Notes: a model not told the origin generated them from the letters alone. A DNA stretch of 19,561 nt from Saccharicrinis sp041595375 (GCA_041595375.1 JBFHKL010000048.1:1-19561); one strand, 5' to 3'; counted from the first letter of the stretch, positions 1 to 8,148 are shown. Numbers and translations: made by a program.

Positions 1-210
1 AATTGCGGCAGTAAGGAAGAGAGTGGAGTTTTAATTAAAACACATGGCATTATTAACGTAGACCTTTCTGAGAATACTTTCCTTCATAACCCTGTAAAAT
101 TGGTTGCCTTATTATGGGGTGAGAAGAATAATCATCATCATAATAATGTAATTACTCAATCCGGACAGATAAAGGTGGAAGAACAGCAAAAACTCGAAAT
201 ATTATACTAA
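1..210 (+). CDS. C-terminal part of an unidentified short protein (5' end outside window)
   Basis: Frame 1 is open from the first base to a TAA at 208-210 and gives 69 residues with no stop, beginning Asn-Cys-Gly-Ser. The visible part is polar, alternates short hydrophobic stretches as a small beta domain would, and carries a His/Asn-rich loop (three His, near residues 44-46) after a Leu-Leu-Trp-Gly motif. The Cys at residue 2, followed by Gly-Ser and charged residues, would fit a lipoprotein lipobox with the signal peptide just upstream, but that part is outside the window, so this is inference. The stop lies only 5 nt before the next start, so the two genes are probably co-transcribed and perhaps translationally coupled. 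I do not recognise the family. Confidence 0.6.
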   Translation, partial: NCGSKEESGVLIKTHGIINVDLSENTFLHNPVKLVALLWGEKNNHHHNNVITQSGQIKVEEQQKLEILY

Positions 211-215
211 GTAAG

Positions 216-785
216 ATGAAAAAGTTGAGCATACATAGTATTATTGCAGTAGCTGCATTATTTATAAATATATCCTGTAATCATTCACAAACGATATTTC
301 AAGAAAATTCAAAAGATTGGGATGAATACGGAGATGCCAATTGGGAATTTTACAACCATGAGATGATTGGCTCTGTTATAAACGGAGCAGGGTTTGTATT
401 AACCAGACAATCGTTTACTGATTTTGTTTTGGAGCTGGAGTTTAAACCTGACAGCACGATCAACTCAGGAGTTTTTATACGTTGCAAAAATAAAGATATC
501 AACCCTACGAATTGCTATGAATTAAACATCTGGGATTTACATCCGGATCAAAATAGCAGAACCGGTTCCATCGTATCTAGAACTAGCCCTTTAGCATTTG
601 TACAAACAACAAATAAGTGGAACACCTTAAAAATTAAGGTTCAAAACAACCACACACTAGCATGGATAAATAACACTTTAACTGTCGACAACAGAGATAA
701 GGAGCTATCCGGAGGATATATTGGATTGCAGGCCAAAGGAACAGGAAAAATTATATTTCGCCATATAAAAATTCTAGAGCTGTAG
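216..785 (+). CDS. DUF1080 / 3-keto-disaccharide hydrolase-like lipoprotein
   Basis: A 189-residue protein with a lipoprotein signal: Met-Lys-Lys, a hydrophobic stretch at residues 9-17, and a lipobox-like Asn-Ile-Ser-Cys ending at Cys21, so it is likely anchored in the envelope. The rest matches the pattern of the DUF1080 domain (now called 3-keto-disaccharide hydrolase), a concanavalin-like beta sandwich common in Bacteroidota. Visible marks are NSGVFIR (83-89), the YELNIWD segment (101-107), GSI (117-119), the WNTLKIKV strand (135-142), AWINN (149-153) and the closing GGYIGLQA...GKIIFRHIKI segment (166-186). Length is normal for a single-domain member. Members act on or bind sugars, but the substrate cannot be read from the sequence. 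It lies 5 nt after the preceding stop. Family assignment is from motif memory and is fairly secure; enzymatic activity is inference. Confidence 0.8.
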   Translation: MKKLSIHSIIAVAALFINISCNHSQTIFQENSKDWDEYGDANWEFYNHEMIGSVINGAGFVLTRQSFTDFVLELEFKPDSTINSGVFIRCKNKDINPTNCYELNIWDLHPDQNSRTGSIVSRTSPLAFVQTTNKWNTLKIKVQNNHTLAWINNTLTVDNRDKELSGGYIGLQAKGTGKIIFRHIKILEL

Positions 786-796
786 ATAAATTGATT

Positions 797-860
797 GGAT
801 TCATACCAAAATATACTACCCTAAAATTTTATTTATTTAGAGTTTTAGGGTATGGAATCA
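797..860. repeat. Two competing inverted repeats upstream of thiL
   Basis: Bases 817-826 (TACCCTAAAA) pair perfectly with 843-852 (TTTTAGGGTA), giving a 10-bp stem and a 16-base loop. A second pairing joins 798-807 (GATTCATACC) to 849-859 (GGTATGGAATC) with one bulged base. The two stems share bases 849-852, so they cannot both form fully. No T tract follows on the plus strand, so this is not a classic intrinsic terminator. It may end or stabilise the lipoprotein mRNA. Confidence 0.45.
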
Positions 861-910
861 GGGAGTTCAATGATGTCGTATTCTATATATATTATCACAC
901 TTATTTTTAC

Positions 911-918
911 TACTTTTG
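911..918 (+). promoter_or_regulatory. Putative Bacteroidota -7 element for thiL
   Basis: TACTTTTG matches the Bacteroidota -7 consensus TAnnTTTG at every fixed position and ends 26 nt before the thiL start. A TTG -33 element is not present at the usual spacing, so the call rests on the -7 box alone. Confidence 0.35.
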
Positions 919-944
919 CAGGTTTAGAAAAATAATATTAAAAT

Positions 945-2009
945 ATGATTGAAAACAATAATACAGATCTTAAAACCCTGGGAGAATTTGGGTTGATAGA
1001 GCACCTCACTAAAGATATTGAAATTAAAAACAGCAGCACTAAATTTGGCATAGGAGATGATGCTGCTGTATTAGATTATAAAAACAAACAAACCGTTGTA
1101 ACCACTGATTTATTGTTACAGGGCATTCACTTTGATTTAGTTTACACCCCCCTAAAACACCTAGGATACAAGGCAGTAATGGTAAACTTAAGCGATATAT
1201 ATGCCATGAACGCCAGCCCAAAACAAATTACCGTGTCCATTGGGGTAAGTTCAAGAATAAGCCTGTCTGCCCTTAATCAATTATATGATGGCATTAAATT
1301 AGCATGCGAGAGTCATGGTGTAGATTTAATTGGAGGAGATACTTCTACCTCATTAACCGGACTAACCATTAGCATAACAGCTATAGGAGAAGCCAACGAA
1401 GAAGATATCGTTTACCGAAATGGTGCCAAACCAAACGACTTGATATGTCTTTCAGGAGATTTAGGAGCAGCCTACATGGGTCTTCAGTTATTAGAACGTG
1501 AAAAAAGAGTACACGATGGCAATAAAACTGTGCAGCCCGACTTATCGGGGTACGACTACATTCTTGAGCGCCAGTTAAAACCTGAAGCTCGTAAAGATGT
1601 AATAGAATTTTTACATAAGATTGGCGTTAAGCCAACCGCCATGATCGATATTTCAGACGGCCTGTCATCGGATATTATGCATATCTGCAAGAACTCAAAA
1701 ACGGGTTGCCGATTGTACGAAAATAAAATTCCTATTGATCACACTACTTCGTTAATGGCCGAAGAGTTAAATATGAATCCTACCATAGCAGCTTTAAATG
1801 GAGGTGAAGATTATGAATTACTGTTTACCATCTCACTAAGTGATTATGAAAAATTTTCACAAGAAACTGATTTGAAAATTTATACCATTGGTCACATCAC
1901 CGAAGAAAGCAAAGGTAAATACCTAGTTACCAACGCCGATCAGGAGATTGAATTACAAGCTCAGGGATGGAATGCTATGAACCAGTATACCGATGAAAGT
2001 AATCAGTAA
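945..2009 (+). CDS. thiL: Thiamine-monophosphate kinase
   Basis: ThiL phosphorylates thiamine monophosphate with ATP to make thiamine pyrophosphate, the last step of the pathway, in the cytoplasm. The 354-residue protein has the AIR-synthase/PurM-like two-domain fold and all signature segments: GIGDDAAV (35-42, Mg-ATP binding), TTDLLLQGIHF (53-63), NLSDIYAMNASP (81-92), GGDTS (130-134), SGDLGAA (170-176), IDISDGLSSD (234-243) and NGGEDYELL (285-293). Length is slightly above the 320-350 usual elsewhere and typical of Bacteroidota. The ATG at 945 is used because the conserved N-terminal part (GEFGLIEHL) starts just after it. It follows a possible -7 promoter box and precedes ruvA by 52 nt in the same direction. 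No other thiamine gene or TPP riboswitch is visible, so it stands apart from the biosynthetic cluster. Confidence 0.96.
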   Translation: MIENNNTDLKTLGEFGLIEHLTKDIEIKNSSTKFGIGDDAAVLDYKNKQTVVTTDLLLQGIHFDLVYTPLKHLGYKAVMVNLSDIYAMNASPKQITVSIGVSSRISLSALNQLYDGIKLACESHGVDLIGGDTSTSLTGLTISITAIGEANEEDIVYRNGAKPNDLICLSGDLGAAYMGLQLLEREKRVHDGNKTVQPDLSGYDYILERQLKPEARKDVIEFLHKIGVKPTAMIDISDGLSSDIMHICKNSKTGCRLYENKIPIDHTTSLMAEELNMNPTIAALNGGEDYELLFTISLSDYEKFSQETDLKIYTIGHITEESKGKYLVTNADQEIELQAQGWNAMNQYTDESNQ

Positions 2010-2034
2010 ACAGTTTAATTACATACTGTTTACT
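2005..2034. repeat. Perfect 10-bp hairpin at the thiL stop codon
   Basis: AGTAAACAGT (2005-2014) and ACTGTTTACT (2025-2034) are perfect inverted repeats with a 10-base loop. The left arm contains the thiL TAA stop (2007-2009). It is followed on the plus strand by an A run, not a T run, so it does not look like a plus-strand intrinsic terminator. An mRNA 3'-end or processing hairpin between thiL and ruvA is possible. Confidence 0.55.
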
Positions 2035-2061
2035 AAAAAACGAATGACTAATAACTAATTA

Positions 2062-2643
2062 ATGTACGAATATATCAAAGGTCACATCATAGAATCCAGC
2101 CCTGCACATTGTATTATTGAGAATAATGGGCTGGGCTATTTTATTAATATATCTATTAACACCTATACCAAACTCCAACAACAAAAAGAAATCCAATTAT
2201 TTCTTTACGAACAATTAAGAGAAGATGCCCATAATCTGTACGGATTTTACGATACAACGGAACGCAATATATTTATCCATCTCATCTCGGTTAGTGGTAT
2301 AGGAGCTAACACGGCTCGCATGATGCTTTCGTCTATGTCACCAGCCGAAATAAATGAAGCTATTATTACCAGTAATGTGAACGTACTCAAGGCCATTAAA
2401 GGAATAGGTGCAAAAACAGCTCAACGTATTATTGTTGACCTGACTGATAAACTGGGAAAAGAACCGATTGACCAAAAGTTATTTATGGGTACCAACAATG
2501 CTTTAAAAGAAGAAGCACTATCGGCTTTAGTGATGTTAGGTTTTGCCAAGAATAGTGCGCAAAAAGTTGTCGATAAAATTATTTCCTCAGAACCAGATAG
2601 CAAAGTTGAAGATGTAATAAAAAAATCACTTAAAATGCTTTAA
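2062..2643 (+). CDS. ruvA: Holliday junction branch migration complex subunit RuvA
   Basis: RuvA binds four-way DNA junctions as a tetramer and loads the RuvB motor for branch migration during recombinational repair. The 193-residue protein has the three expected domains: an N-terminal OB fold (1-62, with GLGYFINI at 23-30 and the NLYGFYD segment at 58-64); two helix-hairpin-helix motifs, VSGIGANTA (77-85) and IKGIGAKTA (112-120); and a C-terminal RuvB-contacting three-helix domain (147-193, EALSALVMLGF). Length is normal. The ATG at 2062 begins the canonical MYEYIKG start. It lies 52 nt after thiL, probably in the same transcript or behind the hairpin at the thiL stop. No ruvB or ruvC is nearby. 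Confidence 0.97.
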   Translation: MYEYIKGHIIESSPAHCIIENNGLGYFINISINTYTKLQQQKEIQLFLYEQLREDAHNLYGFYDTTERNIFIHLISVSGIGANTARMMLSSMSPAEINEAIITSNVNVLKAIKGIGAKTAQRIIVDLTDKLGKEPIDQKLFMGTNNALKEEALSALVMLGFAKNSAQKVVDKIISSEPDSKVEDVIKKSLKML

Positions 2644-2685
2644 CAGCTACCTTAACATATTGATAACACAACCCTTAAAAAGCTA

Positions 2686-2704
2686 TCGTTAAAAACGTTT
2701 TTTT
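2686..2704 (+). terminator. Weak intrinsic terminator candidate after ruvA
   Basis: CGTT-AAA-AACG forms a short 4-bp stem immediately followed by seven T residues (2698-2704), 43 nt past the ruvA stop. The T tract is good but the stem is short and poor in GC. Confidence 0.35.
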
Positions 2705-2799
2705 ATAACTCTTCCTTCTGACACTTTACCTAACAGGCTAAGCTATTCTGTAGAAAGTTAAGGGATATTAAAACCTATTTATATTAGGGTCAAAAGCTA

Positions 2800-2807
2800 T
2801 ACATTTG
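2800..2807 (+). promoter_or_regulatory. Putative -7 element for the EamA gene
   Basis: TACATTTG matches TAnnTTTG fully and ends 17 nt before the permease start. The position 19 nt upstream reads TTT instead of TTG (two of three bases), a near match to the -33 element. Confidence 0.42.
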
Positions 2808-2824
2808 TTCACTTATAAAATCAT

Positions 2825-3724
2825 ATGCGGAACATATTTTTACACACTTACTTTTTGGCCATTATTGCATGTCTTCTATGGTCAACAGCTTTTGCAGGAA
2901 TCAAGATCGGACTTGAATATACCACCCCTTTTCAGTTTGCCGGCATACGATTTTTTCTGGCAGGACTAATGTTATTGCCTCTGGTAAAAGATTACAAACA
3001 ATTTTTTGCGGCACCAATAAAGTATCCCTGGCAAATTTTCAAAATATCATTATTCCAGACCATTATTTTATATAGCTTATTTTATACCGGCATCAGTAAA
3101 GTACCTGGTGCTATTACTGCCATAATTATCGGTTCGCAACCATTATTTGCTGCTCTGGTGGCACACTTTATGCAATCGAATGATAAAATAACACTAACTA
3201 AACTCTCCTCTATTTCGTTTGGCATAGCAGGCATTGTTCTTATTGCCTACCATAAGGCTTGGGGCAGTGAGTCTGACAATCAACAACTCATTGGGATTAT
3301 CATTTTAGTATTTGCTAATATTGCATCAGGTATTGGAAATGTATTTGTAGCTCGGCAAAAAGGTAAATTATCGCCCGTTGTATTAAGTTCGTGGCAAATG
3401 TCACTGGGCGGGCTCACCATATTTATTATATCCCTATTTATTGAACCCTTTTACGGTTTTATTCACCCTTTACCCTATTATATTTCTCTGGGCTGGTTAA
3501 GCTTTTTATCTGCAACAGCTTTTACCATTTGGTTCTTTTTACTACAGCGTCCCGGTGTATTGGTATCTGATTTAAACATATGGAAATTTATCATCCCCAT
3601 ATTTGGAGCTATTTTGAGTTGGATACTTATACCCAATGAAAAACCGGAAATCATTCCTATCATTGGAATGGTAATTATTGGCGCCTCATTAGTTTCTTAT
3701 AGTTTGCTTAACCAAAAGAAATAA
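2825..3724 (+). CDS. EamA/DMT-superfamily permease
   Basis: A 299-residue integral membrane protein with about ten hydrophobic segments and two tandem EamA repeats, the usual build and length of drug/metabolite transporter superfamily members such as RhaT- or YdcZ-like exporters. Repeat one begins with CLLWSTAFAGIKIGL (16-30), including the typical LLWS motif, followed by FAGIRFFLAGLMLLPL (39-53) and an IGSQPLFAAL-type segment. Repeat two shows SSWQMSLGG and a FTIWFFLLQRPG segment, and the protein ends in a basic tail. Members move small metabolites or amino acids, often outward; the substrate cannot be inferred. It has its own promoter-like box and terminator, so it is probably monocistronic. 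ATG 2825 is followed at once by the first membrane segment. Confidence 0.9.
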   Translation: MRNIFLHTYFLAIIACLLWSTAFAGIKIGLEYTTPFQFAGIRFFLAGLMLLPLVKDYKQFFAAPIKYPWQIFKISLFQTIILYSLFYTGISKVPGAITAIIIGSQPLFAALVAHFMQSNDKITLTKLSSISFGIAGIVLIAYHKAWGSESDNQQLIGIIILVFANIASGIGNVFVARQKGKLSPVVLSSWQMSLGGLTIFIISLFIEPFYGFIHPLPYYISLGWLSFLSATAFTIWFFLLQRPGVLVSDLNIWKFIIPIFGAILSWILIPNEKPEIIPIIGMVIIGASLVSYSLLNQKK

Positions 3725-3742
3725 TATTTTTTCAACTCTGCT

Positions 3743-3775
3743 TTACCATTTAGGAAGATGGTAACTTTTATTCTT
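3743..3775 (+). terminator. Intrinsic terminator after the EamA permease
   Basis: TTACCAT (3743-3749) pairs with ATGGTAA (3758-3764), a perfect 7-bp stem with an 8-base loop, followed by a T-rich stretch (CTTTTATTCTTTTCC). It starts 18 nt after the permease stop. Confidence 0.65.
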
Positions 3776-3955
3776 TTCCTTTAATTTCAATATTATTAAG
3801 CTACATTTCAATGCCATTTAGCTATAACTACTATGAAATATAATATGGCAATAAACTTACCAGCTCCAATATTAAAAATACCAGGCAGATTGCATCACCA
3901 AAGTATCTATTTACAATACCCTAATTGCTATTGATTAAAGATTCTTTATTTTCCA

Positions 3956-6900
3956 TTACTTCAAGTGCCTTTTGGCATTCACGTAAAAGCAAAATTCGGT
4001 ACCTACTCTGGGTTCTGAATTAACCTGAATACCTCCGTCAAAAAGCTTCAATAAATTAGTTACAATACTTAAGCCCAAACCCATACCCTTATATACCTTA
4101 TCATACTCTTGCGCTTTTTGAAATGGCTCAAATATCAACTTCAAATCCTCTTTTCTTATCCCAATACCAGTATCTTCTACAATAAATAAAATAGGATGAA
4201 AAGTATCTTCATCTGCCTGATCATTTAACGCAAACCCCATACGTTTTAAAATATCTGCAGAGACAGATCTGACAGTTAGTTTCACATGACCTTTCTTGGT
4301 AAACTTAAAGGCATTGCGTAACAAGTTTGATATAATTTGTTTTAGTCGATACCTGTCAATATAGATACTCAAATCTTCATGAGTCAGTTCATAAAATTGC
4401 ATAAATCTGACGTCATTACTTTTTTCTTCAAATAACAGTTCATCGCTTATTTCTTTAACGAGCGTAGGGATATGCGTTTCATGTTCAATTATTTCAATAT
4501 TACCGGTTTCTATTCTAGATATATCAATAATATCATTAATAAGCACAAGCAACGACTCGCTACTCTGGTGAATCACATTTAAGAAATGATTTCTTTGATC
4601 CTCTGTAAAATCGTCTGTTTGCAAGAGACTAGAGAAACCTATGATGGCATTCATTGGTGTTCTGATTTCATGCGACATATTGGCCAGGAAAGATGTTTTC
4701 AACTTATCTGATTCTTCAGCTTTTAATTTAGCTTGTTCTAAATCAGCAGTTCTTACTTCAACAATGTTCTCCAGATAATTTCTATGAATTTCAAGCTCAG
4801 TCTTTTGATTTAATATTTTTTCTTTCGAAGTTGCCAATTTCTCATTAGCGGCAGTCAGTTCTTTGGTTTGTTCTATCACCTTATTCTTTAATAAATCCTC
4901 CTGACTAATATGCCATAGCATCCTAATACGAATTAAGAGGATAATAACAAAACATATAATACCAACCAATAAGCCTTTAAATAAATTAGTTTCGTAATAT
5001 TTTGCTTTTACAATCAGTTCTAAGCTAGCTTCCCCATCGCTTTCAATACCATCGTTATTCATTCCTTTTACCACGAGCTTATACTTGCCACTTTTTAATG
5101 TATTATAAGCAATAGTAGCAAATGAATAGTCCTCTCTCCAATCTTCATCAAAACCTTCAAGTTTCCATTTGATCTTATTTTTTCGACTATTGGAAAAATT
5201 TAATACCGAAGCGTAAATTTTTATTTTAGAACCACTGGTTATTGTGATCACAGAATCGGAATAATAAGTGACATCCTCAAAAATATCATCGCCGAATACG
5301 GGGGGCTTATCATCAACTAAATAGGAATTGATATATACCTTAGGTTTATAATTATTTACATATAATTTATCGGGATTAAATTCAATAAAACCATCTATCC
5401 CTCCAAATAACAAATTCCCATCTGTTGACCTAGAATGTGCCATCTCGTTAAACTCATTACAATAGGTACCATCATCTAAACTGTAATTTGTTGTTTTATA
5501 CGATATGAAATTAACTTTACTGATACCCAGATTAGAACTGATCCAAAAGTTATCATTATCATCAGCCTCAATACCATACACATAACTCTCAAGCATTCCA
5601 TTCGCCAATTGAGTGGATACACTATCTTTAACCGGATCATAAACTAACAAACCATTACCATAGGTCGCCATCCACACCTTACCATCTTTACTTATACTCA
5701 AATCAAGAAGTATGCAGGATTTTCTTATATCCTCATTAACCATCTTTCGTATATTAACAGTTGAAAATGACTTGTTTTCAATATTAAAATTAAACAATTC
5801 ACCCATCCTATTCCCCATCCATAAGCTTTTATGATCTATAGCATACTTTATTGTGGCAAAACGATAGTTAATTGGATTTTGACTTGAAGAATGGAAAGGA
5901 TATAATTCATAGTCAAATGTTTGAGTATTTAATTTTATTAAGGCTACCTTACTTAACAACCACAGATGATCATCTACAACAGGTGTTAAAGCTGTTAAAT
6001 AGTTTAACTTAACATTATCCAATGTATCTGAATTAAAATGGTGAAGAGTATATTTTTGTGAATCAGGATAATAAGACAACAGTCCTTTGTTAGTTGTAAA
6101 CCACAAATTAGCATTTTCATCTTCAATAGCCCTATAAATAATAACATTATGCCCTATCTCAACCTGTGAAAAATATTTATCGTGTATTGATTTTCTAAAT
6201 AATCCATTTTTTGTTACAACCCAATATCCCCCTTTGGCATCTTTCACTAGTGTAAAGGCCTCTGTAACCTCTCCATTACTAAGCAGGGGCAAATTTACCT
6301 GTTTAAATTTTGATTGATGATAATCATATTTCGATAGTCCCGTTTTAGTAGCGACCCATAAAATACTCTTATTCTGACAAATAACCAGATCACTGATTTG
6401 ATTATTTGAGATTAATCCATGAGTGTTTTCTTTATTATAATGCGCTTTCTCATTATTGTTTATATTAAAATAAAAGAGTCCATTCATAAACGACCCTATC
6501 CAAAATCCACCTTTGTTATCCTGAGAAAGATAATTTAGTCTTACACCTGCAGGCGCTTCAAATAGTTTGGATATGGTATATGTTTGCCAATTAAATTGGT
6601 ACAGGGTATTTTTAGAAGTAAAAACAATATTATCAGTATCCTTATCCATGATATCCATGATATCGCAGGACTTCTCACATGGAACATCAGCAAAAGATTC
6701 TCCTGTAAAAAAATAAGCCTTCAAAAACTCACCCTGAAGATTAAACTGAATAAGGCCCTTAGAGGTAGTTACCCATATAAAATAGTTGCTTGTAACAATA
6801 CGGTGAATGATATTGGGTAGCTTGTAACTTGATTTGAATGTAGTCTCAAATTTTACAAACTTATTCTGTTCAGGATAAAAGTAATACATTCCCTGAGATT

Positions 6901-7393
6901 GAGTACCCACCAAAAACTTATTTTTATTGATCTGACAAATGGCATTGATACGAACTATACCTAATATATTGTCAGAATCCGGTTCAATATAATAGTGAGC
7001 GCTTTCCTTAGCCGAGATATTGAAACGATTAATACCTCCTCTAGAAGTTCCTACCCAAAACACATAATCATTGGCATCTTCAACAATACAATTAATCGTA
7101 TTATCACTTAAGGTACTGGAATTTGAATTGTTCTTTCTGAAAATATCATAGAAAAGTCCATCCGAACGCATAAGTCCATCCGAACTTCCAATCCAAACAA
7201 AACCTTTACTATCCTCATAGATGGTTCTGATACTGGTATGATATAATCCATCTGACTTATCAATCTTCTGAAAACCTCCATATACAGACTGTCCCTGCAC
7301 TGTCGCTTGCTGAAAGATCAAAGAGCAAAAGCTTAAAAGAAATAATAATTTAGCATGTTTTGTGATATACATCACAGGAAGAATATACCTCAT
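3956..7393 (-). CDS. Two-component sensor histidine kinase with periplasmic propeller and Y_Y_Y domain
   Basis: A membrane sensor kinase of about 1145 residues. I place the start at the ATG at 7393; the frame also has a TTG at 7411 that would add six residues, and an in-frame ATG eight residues into the protein gives an even tidier signal peptide. After the signal (hydrophobic KLLFLLSFCSLIF) come some 13 Reg_prop-type blades up to about residue 700, each with a W-[IVM]-x-[ST]-x-x-G-[LI] core such as FVWIGSSDGL, LWVATKTGL and FWISSNLGI. A Y_Y_Y domain (about 725-795), one transmembrane helix (about 806-826) and a coiled coil follow. The cytoplasmic kinase has the HisKA H-box SHEIRTPMN (His908), N-box RNAFKF (Asn1027), G1 DTGIGI (Asp1074) and G2 GMGLGLS (about 1101-1107), and ends there. 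Unlike Bacteroides hybrid (HTCS) regulators it has no receiver or AraC-type HTH. It lies 41 nt after the His-rich transporter gene, likely in the same transcript. The ligand is unknown. Confidence 0.93.
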   Translation of the reverse strand: MRYILPVMYITKHAKLLFLLSFCSLIFQQATVQGQSVYGGFQKIDKSDGLYHTSIRTIYEDSKGFVWIGSSDGLMRSDGLFYDIFRKNNSNSSTLSDNTINCIVEDANDYVFWVGTSRGGINRFNISAKESAHYYIEPDSDNILGIVRINAICQINKNKFLVGTQSQGMYYFYPEQNKFVKFETTFKSSYKLPNIIHRIVTSNYFIWVTTSKGLIQFNLQGEFLKAYFFTGESFADVPCEKSCDIMDIMDKDTDNIVFTSKNTLYQFNWQTYTISKLFEAPAGVRLNYLSQDNKGGFWIGSFMNGLFYFNINNNEKAHYNKENTHGLISNNQISDLVICQNKSILWVATKTGLSKYDYHQSKFKQVNLPLLSNGEVTEAFTLVKDAKGGYWVVTKNGLFRKSIHDKYFSQVEIGHNVIIYRAIEDENANLWFTTNKGLLSYYPDSQKYTLHHFNSDTLDNVKLNYLTALTPVVDDHLWLLSKVALIKLNTQTFDYELYPFHSSSQNPINYRFATIKYAIDHKSLWMGNRMGELFNFNIENKSFSTVNIRKMVNEDIRKSCILLDLSISKDGKVWMATYGNGLLVYDPVKDSVSTQLANGMLESYVYGIEADDNDNFWISSNLGISKVNFISYKTTNYSLDDGTYCNEFNEMAHSRSTDGNLLFGGIDGFIEFNPDKLYVNNYKPKVYINSYLVDDKPPVFGDDIFEDVTYYSDSVITITSGSKIKIYASVLNFSNSRKNKIKWKLEGFDEDWREDYSFATIAYNTLKSGKYKLVVKGMNNDGIESDGEASLELIVKAKYYETNLFKGLLVGIICFVIILLIRIRMLWHISQEDLLKNKVIEQTKELTAANEKLATSKEKILNQKTELEIHRNYLENIVEVRTADLEQAKLKAEESDKLKTSFLANMSHEIRTPMNAIIGFSSLLQTDDFTEDQRNHFLNVIHQSSESLLVLINDIIDISRIETGNIEIIEHETHIPTLVKEISDELLFEEKSNDVRFMQFYELTHEDLSIYIDRYRLKQIISNLLRNAFKFTKKGHVKLTVRSVSADILKRMGFALNDQADEDTFHPILFIVEDTGIGIRKEDLKLIFEPFQKAQEYDKVYKGMGLGLSIVTNLLKLFDGGIQVNSEPRVGTEFCFYVNAKRHLK

Positions 7394-7434
7394 CGTTTTT
7401 CCCGGAAGCAAATTAATGCATTAAATAATAAATA

Positions 7435-8148
7435 TCAAACCCCTAATAACTGAATAACTAAACCAGACATAAATACCATAATCCCTGCTATAAAATGGGT
7501 ATACAATCCCAGTTTTTTTGTGGATATAAAAGTAAAACCATAGCTCAACAAAAAAACAATCCCCATCATTGTTAAAATGGTAACCACTCCAAACACTGTT
7601 GTTACCTGCATCATTCCTGCAAAACTATTTTGAGCAGCAGGATACATCAATAAAGGAATTAACACTTCGCAAGGGCCAAAGATAAAAATAACAAATAAGA
7701 CCCAAGGCGTTATTGATTTTTTTGTATCAGACTGATGTATATGAGAATGACTTTCTTTATGATGATGCAAATGATGATGAGCAATACCATCCTGATGTAT
7801 ATGCACATGTGAATGGCTTTTATTCTTCCACACCTGGCGCAAACCCCAAATAGCATATATTAAACCAAAGGCAATTAATCCCCATGCAGCCAAATTACCT
7901 CTTACCGACTCAATGAATGTGAGCTTTTCGAGTCCTACTCCCAACATAACACCAACCAAGCCCAAGGCTACTGAACCCAATATATGTCCAACACCACAAA
8001 TCAGTGTTAACAGCATTACTCTCGATATACTCCAATTTCTGGCCTTTCCCATTAAAACAAATGGTAAATAATGATCAGGACCTAAGAGGGTATGAACAAA
8101 ACCAGCTCCTGCTGCAGTCATTAATAGCACCTGTGTTTCACTTATCAT
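7435..8148 (-). CDS. NicO/UreH-like membrane transporter with His-rich loop
   Basis: A 237-residue protein with about six membrane helices. Near the N-terminus it has G-F-V-H-T-L-L-G-P-D-H (16-26), resembling the HxxxGPDH signature of the UreH/NicO nickel-cobalt and related exporter families, then CGVGHILGS (51-59) and a FGPCEVLIPLL segment (157-167). Between helices three and four a cytoplasmic or periplasmic loop (111-139) holds 13 His residues in HxH and HHH runs, a pattern seen in metal-binding transporters such as RcnA. A role in moving or buffering a divalent metal (Ni, Co, Zn) is therefore likely but inferred; TauE/SafE-like naming is also possible. ATG at 8148. It starts 75 nt after mutS2, with its own perfect -7 box in the gap, and precedes the histidine kinase. 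No urease, hydrogenase or cobalamin gene is nearby. Confidence 0.75.
   Translation of the reverse strand: MISETQVLLMTAAGAGFVHTLLGPDHYLPFVLMGKARNWSISRVMLLTLICGVGHILGSVALGLVGVMLGVGLEKLTFIESVRGNLAAWGLIAFGLIYAIWGLRQVWKNKSHSHVHIHQDGIAHHHLHHHKESHSHIHQSDTKKSITPWVLFVIFIFGPCEVLIPLLMYPAAQNSFAGMMQVTTVFGVVTILTMMGIVFLLSYGFTFISTKKLGLYTHFIAGIMVFMSGLVIQLLGV

Noticed and set aside
6645..6662. Tandem 9-base repeat inside the histidine kinase
   Set aside because: Two copies only, in frame, encoding a repeated Asp-Ile-Met within a propeller loop. It is likely a harmless small duplication.
7394..7411. Longer start (TTG at 7411) for the histidine kinase
   Set aside because: The ATG at 7393 gives a better signal peptide and leaves a normal 41-nt spacer after the transporter gene.
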